Assembly (NCBI GenBank): GCA_934168205.1
Contig: CAKPMX010000001.1
Coordinates: forward strand, 310,001 to 374,000
Source: an uncultured Bacilli bacterium
Lineage (GTDB): Bacteria > Bacillota_I > Bacilli_A > RF39 > UBA660
Reading direction: 5' to 3'
Length of the DNA stretch: 64,000 nt
Each line of letters starts with the position of its first letter. Positions within the stretch are counted from its first letter, which is position 1. Below the pieces are notes generated by a model. It saw only the letters and a list, made by a program, of their open reading frames with translations, searched no databases and was not told the DNA's origin. The translations under genes were made by a program, and so were the position numbers. Below, piece by piece: positions 8,502-16,704 of the stretch.

Positions 8502-9501
8502 ATTTCATAGTAGGTAAATAACTAATAGATTGAGCCACTTCGACTAATTCATCTTGGTTTAAAACATCACTAACTATATAATATTCAATTCCATTACTTG
8601 TCCAAGTTAATGAATTATTAGTCATAACGCCTAAAGTATCCATTAACTGATAGGGTTCACCATATGTAGGTATAATTGTAAATTCATCTTCTATAACAGC
8701 CGTCTCTTCCACTAATAAGAATGGTTTATCCCCATCAAAAGTCATAATTATTCTGTCACCAATATCTTTTTTAATTTTTTCCTCACTAACAAGCTTAGTA
8801 TTAGTTGGAACAACCAATGGATAAATAGTATCTTCTAATTCAGATGTCTTTTTTGTAGTTTCTTCATCAATAGAATAAGTACCCATAACTTCATTTAAAT
8901 CAAAGTAATCTTTTTTAAATGTTGGTGAATAGTCAATACTTTTAAAAGTCATACTCATACAGACAGCATGATTATCATCATAAACTTTTACTTTTTTAAT
9001 ATCCCGTTTCTTATTTAATTCAATAACCTGTTCCACAAGTTTACTATTATTAGGATAATTAACAGTTGTAACTATTTTATAACCGGATTTTTCTTCTTCA
9101 AACTTAATATCTTTAGTATTTTTGATATCATTTACCAATGATTTTAACAAATATATTTGTGAATTACTATATGGCCAATCACTCTGAAACTTAAAACTTT
9201 TATTAAGTGCCGGAGTTAATACATATACACCATCAGCATTCTTTAAAATTATTTGCGTATGATCATTAGCCTTATTAGTTAATATAACTTTATAATTATT
9301 ATCTTTTTTATAACTAACTTCTATATCATAGTTATACACTTCATCATCATTAACAATTTCTAAATCACCAGAAATTTTATAAGCCGATGCTTTATTTATC
9401 TTCTTCTCCAAATCATTAATAACACTACTTTCCGTATTTTTTCCACAGCCTGTAGTAACTAACAACATAGTAATTATTATTCCTACAAAAATCTTTTTCA
9501 T
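8500..9501 (-). CDS. LolA-like lipoprotein
   Basis: 333 residues. A lipoprotein signal peptide ends in the lipobox VTTGC, so Cys19 is the predicted lipidation site on the outer face of the membrane. Residues about 30-215 have the pattern of LolA/DUF-type lipoprotein domains of Gram-positive bacteria: repeated antiparallel strands such as YKISGDLEIVNDDEVYNYDIEVSYKK broken by turns, then FKSIDYSPTFKKDYFDLNEV. A second C-terminal domain (about 235-333) includes GEPYQLMDTLGVMTNNSLTWT, a possible MucB/RseB- or DUF4367-like strand pattern. It lies next to other envelope genes and has its own terminator. Specific function unknown. Confidence 0.75.
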   Translation of the reverse strand: MKKIFVGIIITMLLVTTGCGKNTESSVINDLEKKINKASAYKISGDLEIVNDDEVYNYDIEVSYKKDNNYKVILTNKANDHTQIILKNADGVYVLTPALNKSFKFQSDWPYSNSQIYLLKSLVNDIKNTKDIKFEEEKSGYKIVTTVNYPNNSKLVEQVIELNKKRDIKKVKVYDDNHAVCMSMTFKSIDYSPTFKKDYFDLNEVMGTYSIDEETTKKTSELEDTIYPLVVPTNTKLVSEEKIKKDIGDRIIMTFDGDKPFLLVEETAVIEDEFTIIPTYGEPYQLMDTLGVMTNNSLTWTSNGIEYYIVSDVLNQDELVEVAQSISYLPTMK

Positions 9502-9570
9502 AGTTCACCTCATAATTAAATTCTAATTAATTATATGGTAAATAAAAATGAATATTACAAACATAAAGAA

Positions 9571-9596
9571 AAAGTCAAAGAATAATCTCTGACTTT
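9571..9596 (-). terminator. Terminator of cdaA-cdaR
   Basis: On the minus strand AAAGTCA ... TGACTTT with an inner AGA/TCT extension is followed by TTCTTT, directly after the cdaR stop. Confidence 0.6.
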
Positions 9597-9600
9597 CTAA

Positions 9601-10965
9601 CTAATCTTTAGTAATTTTAATTTTTACCTTCTTGGTCTTAGGCTTGTAAGTAAGTTTAAGATCTCCACCAGTAACAGTAACTTCTATTTCATGTTGACCT
9701 GGTTCTTTATCTTTTAGGTTAACAGAAGCTTTTATAGTACTTGGATCCAATGAATTAATAACATCTTCACTACCTTCAACTATAACTGTAATCCTACTAT
9801 CTTCCTCAGACATAGCTTGTGCCTTACAACCAGCTGGTACATTATCAGCACTAACTGAAATATTGTCAAACTCTTTTGTAATAGAATTATCAACTGAAAC
9901 CTTTATCTTAACAGTTTTAGAACTGATCTCAGTAATTCCTGCTGGTTTCTTTAAAGTAACATTATACTCTTTATCACTCTTCAAGTCATTTACATCAATT
10001 TCTACTTCTAATTGTTCTAGCTTACTAACAGCATCTTCATCACCATAAACAGTAACACTAGAAACTGAAGAATCAATAGATTTGATTGCTTTACCAAATG
10101 CCAATTTACCAGTAGGAACTATTTTTATTGGCACTTCCTTACTAGGAGAAGTAATAGTTATTTTAGCATCAACTGTCTTAGGAACAATTTCAACATCTAC
10201 GATTTTACCATTAGTATCATAAGCAACTAAAGGTACTTCTTTTAAAGTAATATCCCCAGTTTTTTGATCTTTTTGTCTAGGTATCTTTGTAGCATCAACT
10301 AATGCTTTTACTGTTGCTACTTTCTCTAATTTATATTTTGCACCTTTAACAATAACATCAGTTCTATCTAATTCAACATTTTTAATATATAACTTACTAT
10401 CTAAACTATCTTGATGTAATAAATCATAAGTTAAACCACGTGTTTCACTTTCTTTATTATAAATTGTAACAGTTACTTGTGAAGGATCCAATTTATAATC
10501 TAATGATTTTAATCTTTGAGAATACTTCAAAGTAACTTTATGATTACCAGGTTTTAATCCAGTTAAGTCAACTGATACACCTTTAGAAGGTGACTGTTTA
10601 GCTAAAAAGATATGTCTTTTTTGACCAACAAGAGTAATATCAACAGTCTTTGGTAAACCTTCAACTACATATAATTCCTCATTGTAAACAGCTGTAACTG
10701 GTTGATTATAAAGAATTTCTGCATATTGATCAATAATAACATTTGATTCCTTATCAATAATAACAAAAACTCCAAAAGCTAAAAGTAAACTAATAACAAG
10801 TAATGTTGACTTTTTGCCCATCAATCTATCTATACTTTTAGCGTTTCCTTTAAAGAAGCCAGTAATCTTTAAAATAAATCTAGTAATAGGTGTAATTAAT
10901 ATTCTATCGAAGAATGTTCCAATACGATGAAAGATTCTTCCTATTTTATTAAATATTTTCTTCAT
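9601..10965 (-). CDS. cdaR: YbbR-domain regulator of diadenylate cyclase (CdaR)
   Basis: 454 residues from the ATG at 10965, which follows GAGGAAGAG; the first in-frame ATG at 10980 lacks a binding site. A basic cytoplasmic N-terminus and one membrane segment (about residues 55-72, STLLVISLLLAFGVFVII) precede about four tandem extracellular YbbR domains of about 80-90 residues. Each has the pattern VxVTGxxDVI ... VDLKDxKPGxHxVxV. The gene overlaps the end of cdaA by 17 bases. In Bacilli the CdaA-CdaR pair makes and tunes c-di-AMP, with CdaR controlling CdaA from outside the membrane. The usual third gene, glmM, is not next to it here. Confidence 0.92.
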   Translation of the reverse strand: MKKIFNKIGRIFHRIGTFFDRILITPITRFILKITGFFKGNAKSIDRLMGKKSTLLVISLLLAFGVFVIIDKESNVIIDQYAEILYNQPVTAVYNEELYVVEGLPKTVDITLVGQKRHIFLAKQSPSKGVSVDLTGLKPGNHKVTLKYSQRLKSLDYKLDPSQVTVTIYNKESETRGLTYDLLHQDSLDSKLYIKNVELDRTDVIVKGAKYKLEKVATVKALVDATKIPRQKDQKTGDITLKEVPLVAYDTNGKIVDVEIVPKTVDAKITITSPSKEVPIKIVPTGKLAFGKAIKSIDSSVSSVTVYGDEDAVSKLEQLEVEIDVNDLKSDKEYNVTLKKPAGITEISSKTVKIKVSVDNSITKEFDNISVSADNVPAGCKAQAMSEEDSRITVIVEGSEDVINSLDPSTIKASVNLKDKEPGQHEIEVTVTGGDLKLTYKPKTKKVKIKITKD

Positions 10966-11785
10966 AAATCTCTTCCTCATCTATTTCATCGTCTTCATTA
11001 AATTCAATATCTTGTTTAGGTCTTAATTCATCAATTAATAACATTCTAGTATCATCAAGTGTTAAATTATATAATAATTCACCTTTTAAAGCCACTGAAA
11101 TCCTACCAGTTTCTTCTGAAACAACAATACAAATAGCATCTGTTTCTTCAGCTAAACCAAGAGCAGCTCTATGTCTTGTACCAAGTCTCTTATTAATTTT
11201 TTGACTACTACTTGTAGGGAACACAGCACCAGCACATGTAATTCTATCACCTTGAATAATTACACCACCATCATGCAACGGATTTCCTTCATAGAAAATA
11301 GCAATTAACAAATCACTAGTTAAATCTGCATATATCTTTTTAGCTCTATCAATATAGTTACCCAAACTAATATCTCTTTCAATAACAATTAAAGCACCAA
11401 TACGTTCTTTTCTTAAATAATCAACAGCATTAATAACCTCATAAACCATACGTTCTCTTTCATCAACAGTAAGAACTTTATGTCTACCTAAAAGCTGACT
11501 TCTACCAAGTTGTTCCAAAATAGTTCTAATTTCAGGTTGAAATATAACTATTAAAGCTATAGGTCCCCATTGAATTATATATTCAAGTAAAACACCAATT
11601 GTGGTAAATCCGCAAAGATCACTAACAATTTTTAAAATTATTACAAAAGCAACACCCTTAAACAATAAAGAAAGTTTAACGTTGTTCCTTATATTTTTCA
11701 AAATTAAATAAAATACTAACCATACTAAAGAAATATCAGCAACTTTCCTTAATATAGATAAAACATCAGTCATAGTTATAGTCAT
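10949..11785 (-). CDS. cdaA: Membrane diadenylate cyclase CdaA
   Basis: 278 residues; makes c-di-AMP from two ATP. Three N-terminal membrane segments (about residues 12-90) are followed by the DAC domain. Its catalytic region reads LHDGGVIIQGDRI (DGA motif with Gly in the third place) and GTRHRAALG (RHR motif), about 37 residues apart as in the family. The C-terminus is acidic (EFNEDDEIDEEEI). The start ATG at 11785 follows GGAGACGATGTA. cdaR overlaps its 3' end. c-di-AMP controls osmolyte transport and wall homeostasis in Gram-positives. Confidence 0.95.
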   Translation of the reverse strand: MTITMTDVLSILRKVADISLVWLVFYLILKNIRNNVKLSLLFKGVAFVIILKIVSDLCGFTTIGVLLEYIIQWGPIALIVIFQPEIRTILEQLGRSQLLGRHKVLTVDERERMVYEVINAVDYLRKERIGALIVIERDISLGNYIDRAKKIYADLTSDLLIAIFYEGNPLHDGGVIIQGDRITCAGAVFPTSSSQKINKRLGTRHRAALGLAEETDAICIVVSEETGRISVALKGELLYNLTLDDTRMLLIDELRPKQDIEFNEDDEIDEEEIYEENI

Positions 11786-11846
11786 TACATCGTCTCCTTT
11801 AAAACACTCTTCTAGTATACAATTTTTTTAATAAATAGTAAAGTTT

Positions 11847-12383
11847 TCAACTTTTCAAAGTAGTTTCATCATTACCAGTATTTACATTTGATTCATTATT
11901 ATCAAAAACAGCAGATGCTGCATTTTTAGCAATAGCACTCTTTTGCTCACTTGTTGCTCCAATGACATTTAAAGTTGATGAAACCATAGCAACTTCCATT
12001 GGGTTAATAAGTGTAGGTGTATTTTCCTTCTTGGGTTCAACAATAACATCCTCAGTACTAGTATCACTTGCTAAAACAGCATCATCACTATTATAAATAT
12101 CCTGTGCTGCCAAAACACTAGTAACACTAGCCATACTATCAATTGGTATATCAGTCGCAACATCACTTGAAGCAATGTTAACCTCTACTCTTTTATTACT
12201 TCCAGATGGATCAACAATAACAACTTTTGAAGCTGCTTCTTTTTTTTCTTTTTCTTTCTCGATAGCGTTTATTTTTCTCAAAAGGTGAACACACACGAGT
12301 ATTAAAAAAAGGCACACTAAAGAAACAATAGTATATATATTTCCGCTTAAAGTATCTCTAAAAAACGCTAATATGCTTCTCAA
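11847..12383 (-). CDS. Small single-span membrane protein, function unknown
   Basis: 178 residues if translation starts at the TTG at 12383, which follows a strong AAGGTGGG. The longer frame to 12440 also begins with TTG but lacks a ribosome binding site. One membrane segment (about residues 15-36, IYTIVSLVCLFLILVCVHLL) is followed by a charged helix (NAIEKEKEKKEAASK). The rest is a low-complexity Ala/Ser/Val/Asp-rich tail without Cys. The Ala/Ser-rich repeats look disordered. It is located upstream of cdaA in the same direction with a gap of 61 bases, so it might be co-transcribed with cdaA-cdaR. I do not recognise the family. Confidence 0.55.
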   Translation of the reverse strand: MRSILAFFRDTLSGNIYTIVSLVCLFLILVCVHLLRKINAIEKEKEKKEAASKVVIVDPSGSNKRVEVNIASSDVATDIPIDSMASVTSVLAAQDIYNSDDAVLASDTSTEDVIVEPKKENTPTLINPMEVAMVSSTLNVIGATSEQKSAIAKNAASAVFDNNESNVNTGNDETTLKS

Positions 12384-12452
12384 ATTGCCACCCACCTTAT
12401 AATATATAATACCATTATAAACTAGATTTATCAAGTTCAATGGCCAAAAAAA

Positions 12453-12471
12453 AAGACGGTTAATACGTCTT
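12453..12471 (-). terminator. Terminator of the DUF378 gene
   Basis: The minus strand AAGACG/CGTCTT stem with a 7-base loop overlaps the stop codon and is followed by nine T residues. Confidence 0.75.
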
Positions 12472-12673
12472 ATTTAGTAGCTTCAATATGATTAAATAAA
12501 ATACCAATATTGAATAGACCAGAAATACCAACTAAAGTATAAATAATATTAGTAAATAAACTATCAACCCCAAAAATAGTTTCTACTAAATTAAAATTTA
12601 AAAGACCAATAAGTCCCCAATTTATAGCACCAATAATAGTAATAACTAATAATATTTTTTGCACTGTTTCCAT
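12470..12673 (-). CDS. DUF378 family membrane protein
   Basis: 67 residues starting METVQKILLV at 12673, preceded by AGGAGGGATAAT; the longer frame to 12721 has no binding site. Two membrane segments (about 5-28 and 42-62) carry the DUF378/YuzA pattern: IGAINWGLIGLLNFNLVE, then TNIIYTLVGISGLFNIG. The function of the family is unknown. It is a monocistronic unit between the NlpC/P60 gene and the cdaA region. Confidence 0.85.
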   Translation of the reverse strand: METVQKILLVITIIGAINWGLIGLLNFNLVETIFGVDSLFTNIIYTLVGISGLFNIGILFNHIEATK

Positions 12674-12723
12674 ATTATCCCTCCTATTTATATATTTAAC
12701 AATTAAATGAAAAATATACAAAA

Positions 12724-12744
12724 AAAGTAGAATTTCTCTACTTT
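12724..12744 (-). terminator. Terminator of the NlpC/P60 gene
   Basis: An 8-bp stem AAAGTAGA/TCTACTTT on the minus strand, overlapping the stop codon and followed by a T run. Confidence 0.75.
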
Positions 12745-13706
12745 ATTCTTCTAACTCCAATAATAACAGTACCAGAACCAGAAATCCATGAATTAACATC
12801 ACTTATCACAACACCACGAGATGGATTAGCCGCATGTATCATCTTACCATTTCCCACATATAAAGCAGAATGTGTAGATGTACCATCACTATAACCAAAA
12901 TTTAAAATATCACCAGGTAATGCATTACTATATGAAACAGCGACACCATCATAAAGTTGTGTACTAGAACTTCTACTAATAGAATATCCAAGTCGTCTAT
13001 AAACATATTGTACAAAACCAGAGCAATCGAATGCATCAGGACCAGTTCCACCATATGCATAAGCTTTGCCAAGTAACGAGTAAGCAATATTTGTAGCATT
13101 ATAGCCAACACTACGTTCATTAACAACAATATTATAACTTAAACTACTTGAATTACCATTTTTATCAACAGCATCTACTATAACCTCATAAGTACCTGGA
13201 ACATTATAATTATAATCACTATAAACAGTATAATAATCTACTAAGTCCCCAGTAACATTTGAAGATTCCACAAATGAAATATCACCATCTATATCATCAT
13301 AAACTTCTGAAACATTATCAACAAGATCAATACTATCGCCCTGGTCAACAACAACAGTTTCTTCCTTAACTACTATTTTAGGAGCAACACTATCTTTAAT
13401 TTCAACAGAAACTGGTATCTCCTTAGATATATTTCCCTTAGAAACAACAAGAATCAATTCCTGTTTTCCAATCTCATTAGTCTCTATATCCTTCTTAACA
13501 GAAATAATTTTTCCATCTACATTATTAATTAATTTATTTAAATCATAATTTGGACTACCATACTCTACAGTAGGTATCTTTACAGTATCAATTTTAATAC
13601 TATTATAAGTTTCTCTATATATAAAAGTATATATACAAAGTGCTATTACAAACAAAGTCGTAACAGCAACAAATAGTCGCTTCTTCGACTCAGAATCATT
13701 CCTCAT
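12738..13706 (-). CDS. NlpC/P60 peptidoglycan endopeptidase with extracellular Ig-like domain
   Basis: 322 residues. One N-terminal membrane segment or uncleaved signal (about 10-27) is followed by strands about 30-110 and an Ig/cadherin-like domain (about 115-200: DGDISFVESSNVTGD, PGTYEVIVDAVDKNGN). The C-terminal NlpC/P60 domain (about 205-322) carries Cys228 in FDCSGFV, His279 in STHSALYVG and His291 in MIHAA, the expected Cys-His-His/polar triad. The family cuts within peptide stems of peptidoglycan. The start follows GGGGGAATTATT. Single-gene unit with its own terminator. Confidence 0.93.
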   Translation of the reverse strand: MRNDSESKKRLFVAVTTLFVIALCIYTFIYRETYNSIKIDTVKIPTVEYGSPNYDLNKLINNVDGKIISVKKDIETNEIGKQELILVVSKGNISKEIPVSVEIKDSVAPKIVVKEETVVVDQGDSIDLVDNVSEVYDDIDGDISFVESSNVTGDLVDYYTVYSDYNYNVPGTYEVIVDAVDKNGNSSSLSYNIVVNERSVGYNATNIAYSLLGKAYAYGGTGPDAFDCSGFVQYVYRRLGYSISRSSSTQLYDGVAVSYSNALPGDILNFGYSDGTSTHSALYVGNGKMIHAANPSRGVVISDVNSWISGSGTVIIGVRRIK

Positions 13707-13793
13707 AATAATTCCCCCTGAGGTTTGTTATTATAACACCATAAACAAACATTGTCAAAAATTACCAATAATAAATATAACTACCAACATATT

Positions 13794-14108
13794 CTACTCT
13801 ACAATACTAGTATATTCTTTATCTAACATTTGATGCTTATCAGCTATTTTTGTACCTTCAGCTTTTTCTAAACAATACCAGCCTTTTCTAAACATCAACT
13901 CATAAACTTCTCTTTGCATACCCGCAACTTTCAAAAAAACCTCCTTATGTAATTGATATAATTTCTCACTACTAGCTTCAGTCATTGCTAAAACATAGTT
14001 CTTTTCCATTTCTTTTAAAGTAGATAATAACGAATTAAGATAATCTTTATCATTTAAAGAAATTCCCTCGGGAACTTCTACTTTTACATTACATATTTTA
14101 TTATTCAT
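13794..14108 (-). CDS. CotF-like (spore-coat type) four-helix protein
   Basis: 104 residues. Helical protein whose middle part (LNSLLSTLKEMEKNYVLAMT, then VAGMQREVYELMFRKGW with a following YCLEKAEG) matches the pattern of small Coat F/ferritin-like spore coat proteins of Clostridia and Bacilli. The start is preceded by AGGAGGAATTAGTT. The ATG overlaps the stop of the related gene upstream by 8 bases, so the pair is translationally coupled. No other sporulation gene was recognised here, and CotF-type proteins also occur in non-sporulating relatives, so a spore role is not proved. Confidence 0.7.
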   Translation of the reverse strand: MNNKICNVKVEVPEGISLNDKDYLNSLLSTLKEMEKNYVLAMTEASSEKLYQLHKEVFLKVAGMQREVYELMFRKGWYCLEKAEGTKIADKHQMLDKEYTSIVE

Positions 14109-14328
14109 AACTAATTCCTCCTAAAATATCTAAAACAGTATTTAAATTATCATCAAATAATTCACAAGACCTCTCCATGATATCGATTATTTCTTTATCA
14201 CTAACACTACTAATAGAATCATTTACACATTTTAAAGCCCCATAATTCCATTGAAACATATCACTTAAATAATCTAAGTCCTTTCCTGTTAAAATATTAT
14301 TAGGAACTTCAGCATATTGTCCATTCAT
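14101..14328 (-). CDS. Small CotF-related helical protein
   Basis: 75 residues from MNGQYAEVPNN at 14328, preceded by GAGGAGGAAAAATAT; the longer frame to 14406 runs through the preceding terminator and is rejected. The protein has a conserved ILTGKDLDYLSDMFQWN opening and two helices, a pattern seen in short spore-coat-like partners of CotF. It is the first gene of a two-gene unit with the gene ending at 13794 (8-base overlap). Assignment is by pattern and context; function unknown. Confidence 0.65.
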   Translation of the reverse strand: MNGQYAEVPNNILTGKDLDYLSDMFQWNYGALKCVNDSISSVSDKEIIDIMERSCELFDDNLNTVLDILGGISYE

Positions 14329-14384
14329 ATATTTTTCCTCCTCAATAGTATTTTGAACAAAAAAAATAATTTTAAACAAAAAAA

Positions 14385-14403
14385 GATTCTCAAAACGAGA
14401 ATC
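14385..14403 (-). terminator. Terminator of the DUF308 gene
   Basis: Stem GATTCTC/GAGAATC with loop GTTTT followed by seven T on the minus strand. Confidence 0.75.
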
Positions 14404-14410
14404 CATAATA

Positions 14411-14962
14411 CTACTTTTCTAATAACTTAGATATTTCTTTAATATTCTTTTTAAATATAATTGTATCAACTATACCTGATATAGAATTAACAGTTATTAA
14501 AAGACCTAATGATACAGTTAACGCCATAGTACCAATACTAGGATTAATTATAATAATTACACCAGATATTATAGCTATTAAAGAACATATAAATATAGAA
14601 AGCCAAGTATCATATTCATATTTTTTAAGTAGCAAAGAAAGTCTTAAATCTAAAGTCGCTTTAGTTACCATTACTATACCAGCAACAATAGGAAATAAAG
14701 TTTTCATAATATCAGGATTAAGCAACATAACTACACCAAGTAATAATTCTATAATACCAAGTGTTAAAAAACTTGAAAAAAACATACTAGTTTCTTTTTC
14801 AATTATAAAATAGATTCCATTAACTATTAATATAATTGCTAAAACATAAGTTATAGTCGTAAAAGAAACATCTGGGAATATAATAAATATCATTCCAATA
14901 ACAAGCATTAACACAGATATTATAATAGATGAATACAAAAACTTATTTAATCTATTAAGCAT
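14411..14962 (-). CDS. DUF308/HdeD-like membrane protein
   Basis: 183 residues with six predicted membrane segments in three repeated pairs, the fold of the DUF308/HdeD family (LVIGMIFIIFPDVSFTTITY, LGVVMLLNPDIMKTLF, SGVIIIINPSIGTMALT: each pair is linked by an NPDxxxT-type turn). It begins MLNRLNKFLYSS after AAGGGAG. HdeD has been linked to acid resistance in enterobacteria, but the Gram-positive members are uncharacterised. Own terminator downstream, upstream partner unknown. Confidence 0.82.
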   Translation of the reverse strand: MLNRLNKFLYSSIIISVLMLVIGMIFIIFPDVSFTTITYVLAIILIVNGIYFIIEKETSMFFSSFLTLGIIELLLGVVMLLNPDIMKTLFPIVAGIVMVTKATLDLRLSLLLKKYEYDTWLSIFICSLIAIISGVIIIINPSIGTMALTVSLGLLITVNSISGIVDTIIFKKNIKEISKLLEK

Positions 14963-15027
14963 AATTTACTCTCCCTTCTAATATAATTATATATTTTTTA
15001 TATGACTAATGCAAATTCTAAAAAACT

Positions 15028-15061
15028 AATATCCAACAAATTAATTTATCTGTTGGATATT
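15028..15061 (-). terminator. Terminator of aspS
   Basis: An 11-bp stem AATATCCAACA/TGTTGGATATT, followed on the minus strand by AGTTTTTT, 26 bases past the stop. Confidence 0.75.
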
Positions 15062-15086
15062 ATTATAACCAGAAAACAAATATTTA

Positions 15087-16400
15087 TTATGGTTCCATTC
15101 TACTTGGACCTCTGTATATAAACATAGTTTCTTTTAATGAACTAGTACCTAAAAGTAACATTGTTATTCTATCAACACCAATAGCGAATCCACCATGTGG
15201 AGGACAACCATATTTAAAGAATTCAAGATAAAATTTAACATCATCTTTAAGACCTTTTTCTAAAGCTTGACTACACAATATCTCATAATTATTCTCACGT
15301 AAAGCCAAAGTAGTAGTTTCACATCCTTTCCAAATCAAGTCTGCTCCCTGTGGAATACCGTTAACTCTTTTATGATAAAAAGCACGTTTCTTAGAACTAA
15401 AATCAGTAATAAAGACAAATTCATGTCCATACTTTTCCATTATATATTTAGAAGCTAATTTTTCAGACTCTGAATTCATATCACCAATATCTTCATAATT
15501 CATTTTAAATCCATATCGTTCTTCCAAAACTTTATATAATTCTTCCAACTTAATTCTAGGAAATGGTTTAGTAGGAACGACAACGTCTACTCCAAACAAT
15601 TTTCTTATCTCATCACCATATTTTTCCTTAACTACACTAAGTCCCGCTATAAATAAATTTTCTTCAAAATCCATTAACTCATCAAGAGACTCTAAATAAC
15701 TAATCTCAATATCGAATGAAGTAAACTCTGTAGCATGTCTATAAGAATTAGAATTTTCTGCTCTAAATGCAGGAGCTATTTCAAATACTCTTTCAAATCC
15801 AGAACACATAGCCATCTGTTTATAAAATTGCGGACTTTGTGCTAAATAAGCCTTTCTATCAAAATATTTAACCTCAAAAACCTGAGAGCCAGATTCACTA
15901 GCTGTACTAATAATTTTAGGAGTATGAATTTCTATAAAATCATTTTTAACTACAAATTCTCTCATCGCATTAATTAAACATGTTTGAACTTTAAACATAA
16001 GAAGATTCTTTTCATTTCTTAAATCTAAAAATCTATAATTCAACCTTGTATCTAATAGTGTGGACTTACTATCTTTATAATTAATAGGTAATTCTCCTAA
16101 ACATTTACTAGTAACAACTATTTTCTTTGGTATTATCTCCATACCATTAAGTTTTACCTTATCATTTTCAAATAATTTTCCCATAACTTTAACAGTACTT
16201 TCAGGGATCAAGTCTGAAACAATATCATTTAACCTTTCATTATCTTCATTTTTTTCAACAGTTACTTGTACTTTACCAGTACTATCTCTAACTACTAAAA
16301 ATTGCACATATTGCAAATCACGAACATTTTCCACAAATCCTTCAATACTTATTTCTTCATTAAAATGTTCTTTTAAATTTTTAAAACTTATTTTCTTCAT
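15087..16400 (-). CDS. aspS: Aspartyl-tRNA synthetase, archaeal/non-discriminating type
   Basis: 437 residues from MKKISFKNLKEHF at 16400 (AGGTGTGATA upstream; the longer frame to 16454 runs into the T-box terminator). An N-terminal OB-fold anticodon domain (about 1-100) is followed by the class II core: motif 2 FEIAPAFRAENSNSYRHATEF and motif 3 GGFAIGVDRITMLLLG. There is no GAD insertion, and the length and motifs match the archaeal-type AspRS rather than the bacterial about 590-residue form. Such enzymes often charge both tRNA-Asp and tRNA-Asn, with Asp-tRNA-Asn then amidated by GatCAB. Whether this one is non-discriminating is inference. A T-box leader precedes it. Confidence 0.9.
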   Translation of the reverse strand: MKKISFKNLKEHFNEEISIEGFVENVRDLQYVQFLVVRDSTGKVQVTVEKNEDNERLNDIVSDLIPESTVKVMGKLFENDKVKLNGMEIIPKKIVVTSKCLGELPINYKDSKSTLLDTRLNYRFLDLRNEKNLLMFKVQTCLINAMREFVVKNDFIEIHTPKIISTASESGSQVFEVKYFDRKAYLAQSPQFYKQMAMCSGFERVFEIAPAFRAENSNSYRHATEFTSFDIEISYLESLDELMDFEENLFIAGLSVVKEKYGDEIRKLFGVDVVVPTKPFPRIKLEELYKVLEERYGFKMNYEDIGDMNSESEKLASKYIMEKYGHEFVFITDFSSKKRAFYHKRVNGIPQGADLIWKGCETTTLALRENNYEILCSQALEKGLKDDVKFYLEFFKYGCPPHGGFAIGVDRITMLLLGTSSLKETMFIYRGPSRMEP

Positions 16401-16436
16401 TATCACACCTCCGCAAATATAAAAATTTAAATAAAA

Positions 16437-16680
16437 AACAGTAATATTATCCACAAGGGACGAATTACTGTTATATCCGCGGTACCACCCAATTTATTAT
16501 ATAAATATATAATCACTTAAAATAGATAACGGTTTTAACCGACTTATTCTACTATTATTTCAAATAAGTAGCTCTTAGGTGTCTTTCCTTAAAATGACTA
16601 GTTACCTTTCACCAGACACGATAACTCTCTGCAATAGTTATTAAAAGTACTCTTCCTATTCACAGCTGATATGGGTATTA
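16437..16680 (-). ncRNA. T-box riboswitch controlling aspS
   Basis: A leader of about 245 nt on the minus strand. Visible elements, 5' to 3': a basal helix CTATT/AATAG closing Stem I, an AGAGAG K-turn-like segment, the arm GTGTC...GACAC, the hairpin CGGTTAAAACCG, the T-box TGGGTGGTACCGCGG (16477-16490) that pairs with the uncharged tRNA end, and a terminator stem AACAGTAAT/ATTACTGTT (16437-16445 with 16464-16472) followed by a T run. The specifier codon could not be assigned with confidence, so the sensed tRNA (Asp or Asn) is open. Confidence 0.92.
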
Positions 16681-16704
16681 TACCATGAAAATTCAAAAAA
16701 GTCA
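16677..16704 (-). promoter_or_regulatory. Promoter of the aspS T-box transcript
   Basis: Extended -10 TGGTATAAT (16677-16685) with a weaker -35 TGACTT (16699-16704) 16 bases upstream, immediately after the glyA stop codon. Confidence 0.6.

Noticed and set aside
12384..12440. Longer N-terminus for the membrane protein at 11847
   Set aside because: Begins at a TTG without a ribosome binding site; the TTG at 12383 follows AAGGTGGG.
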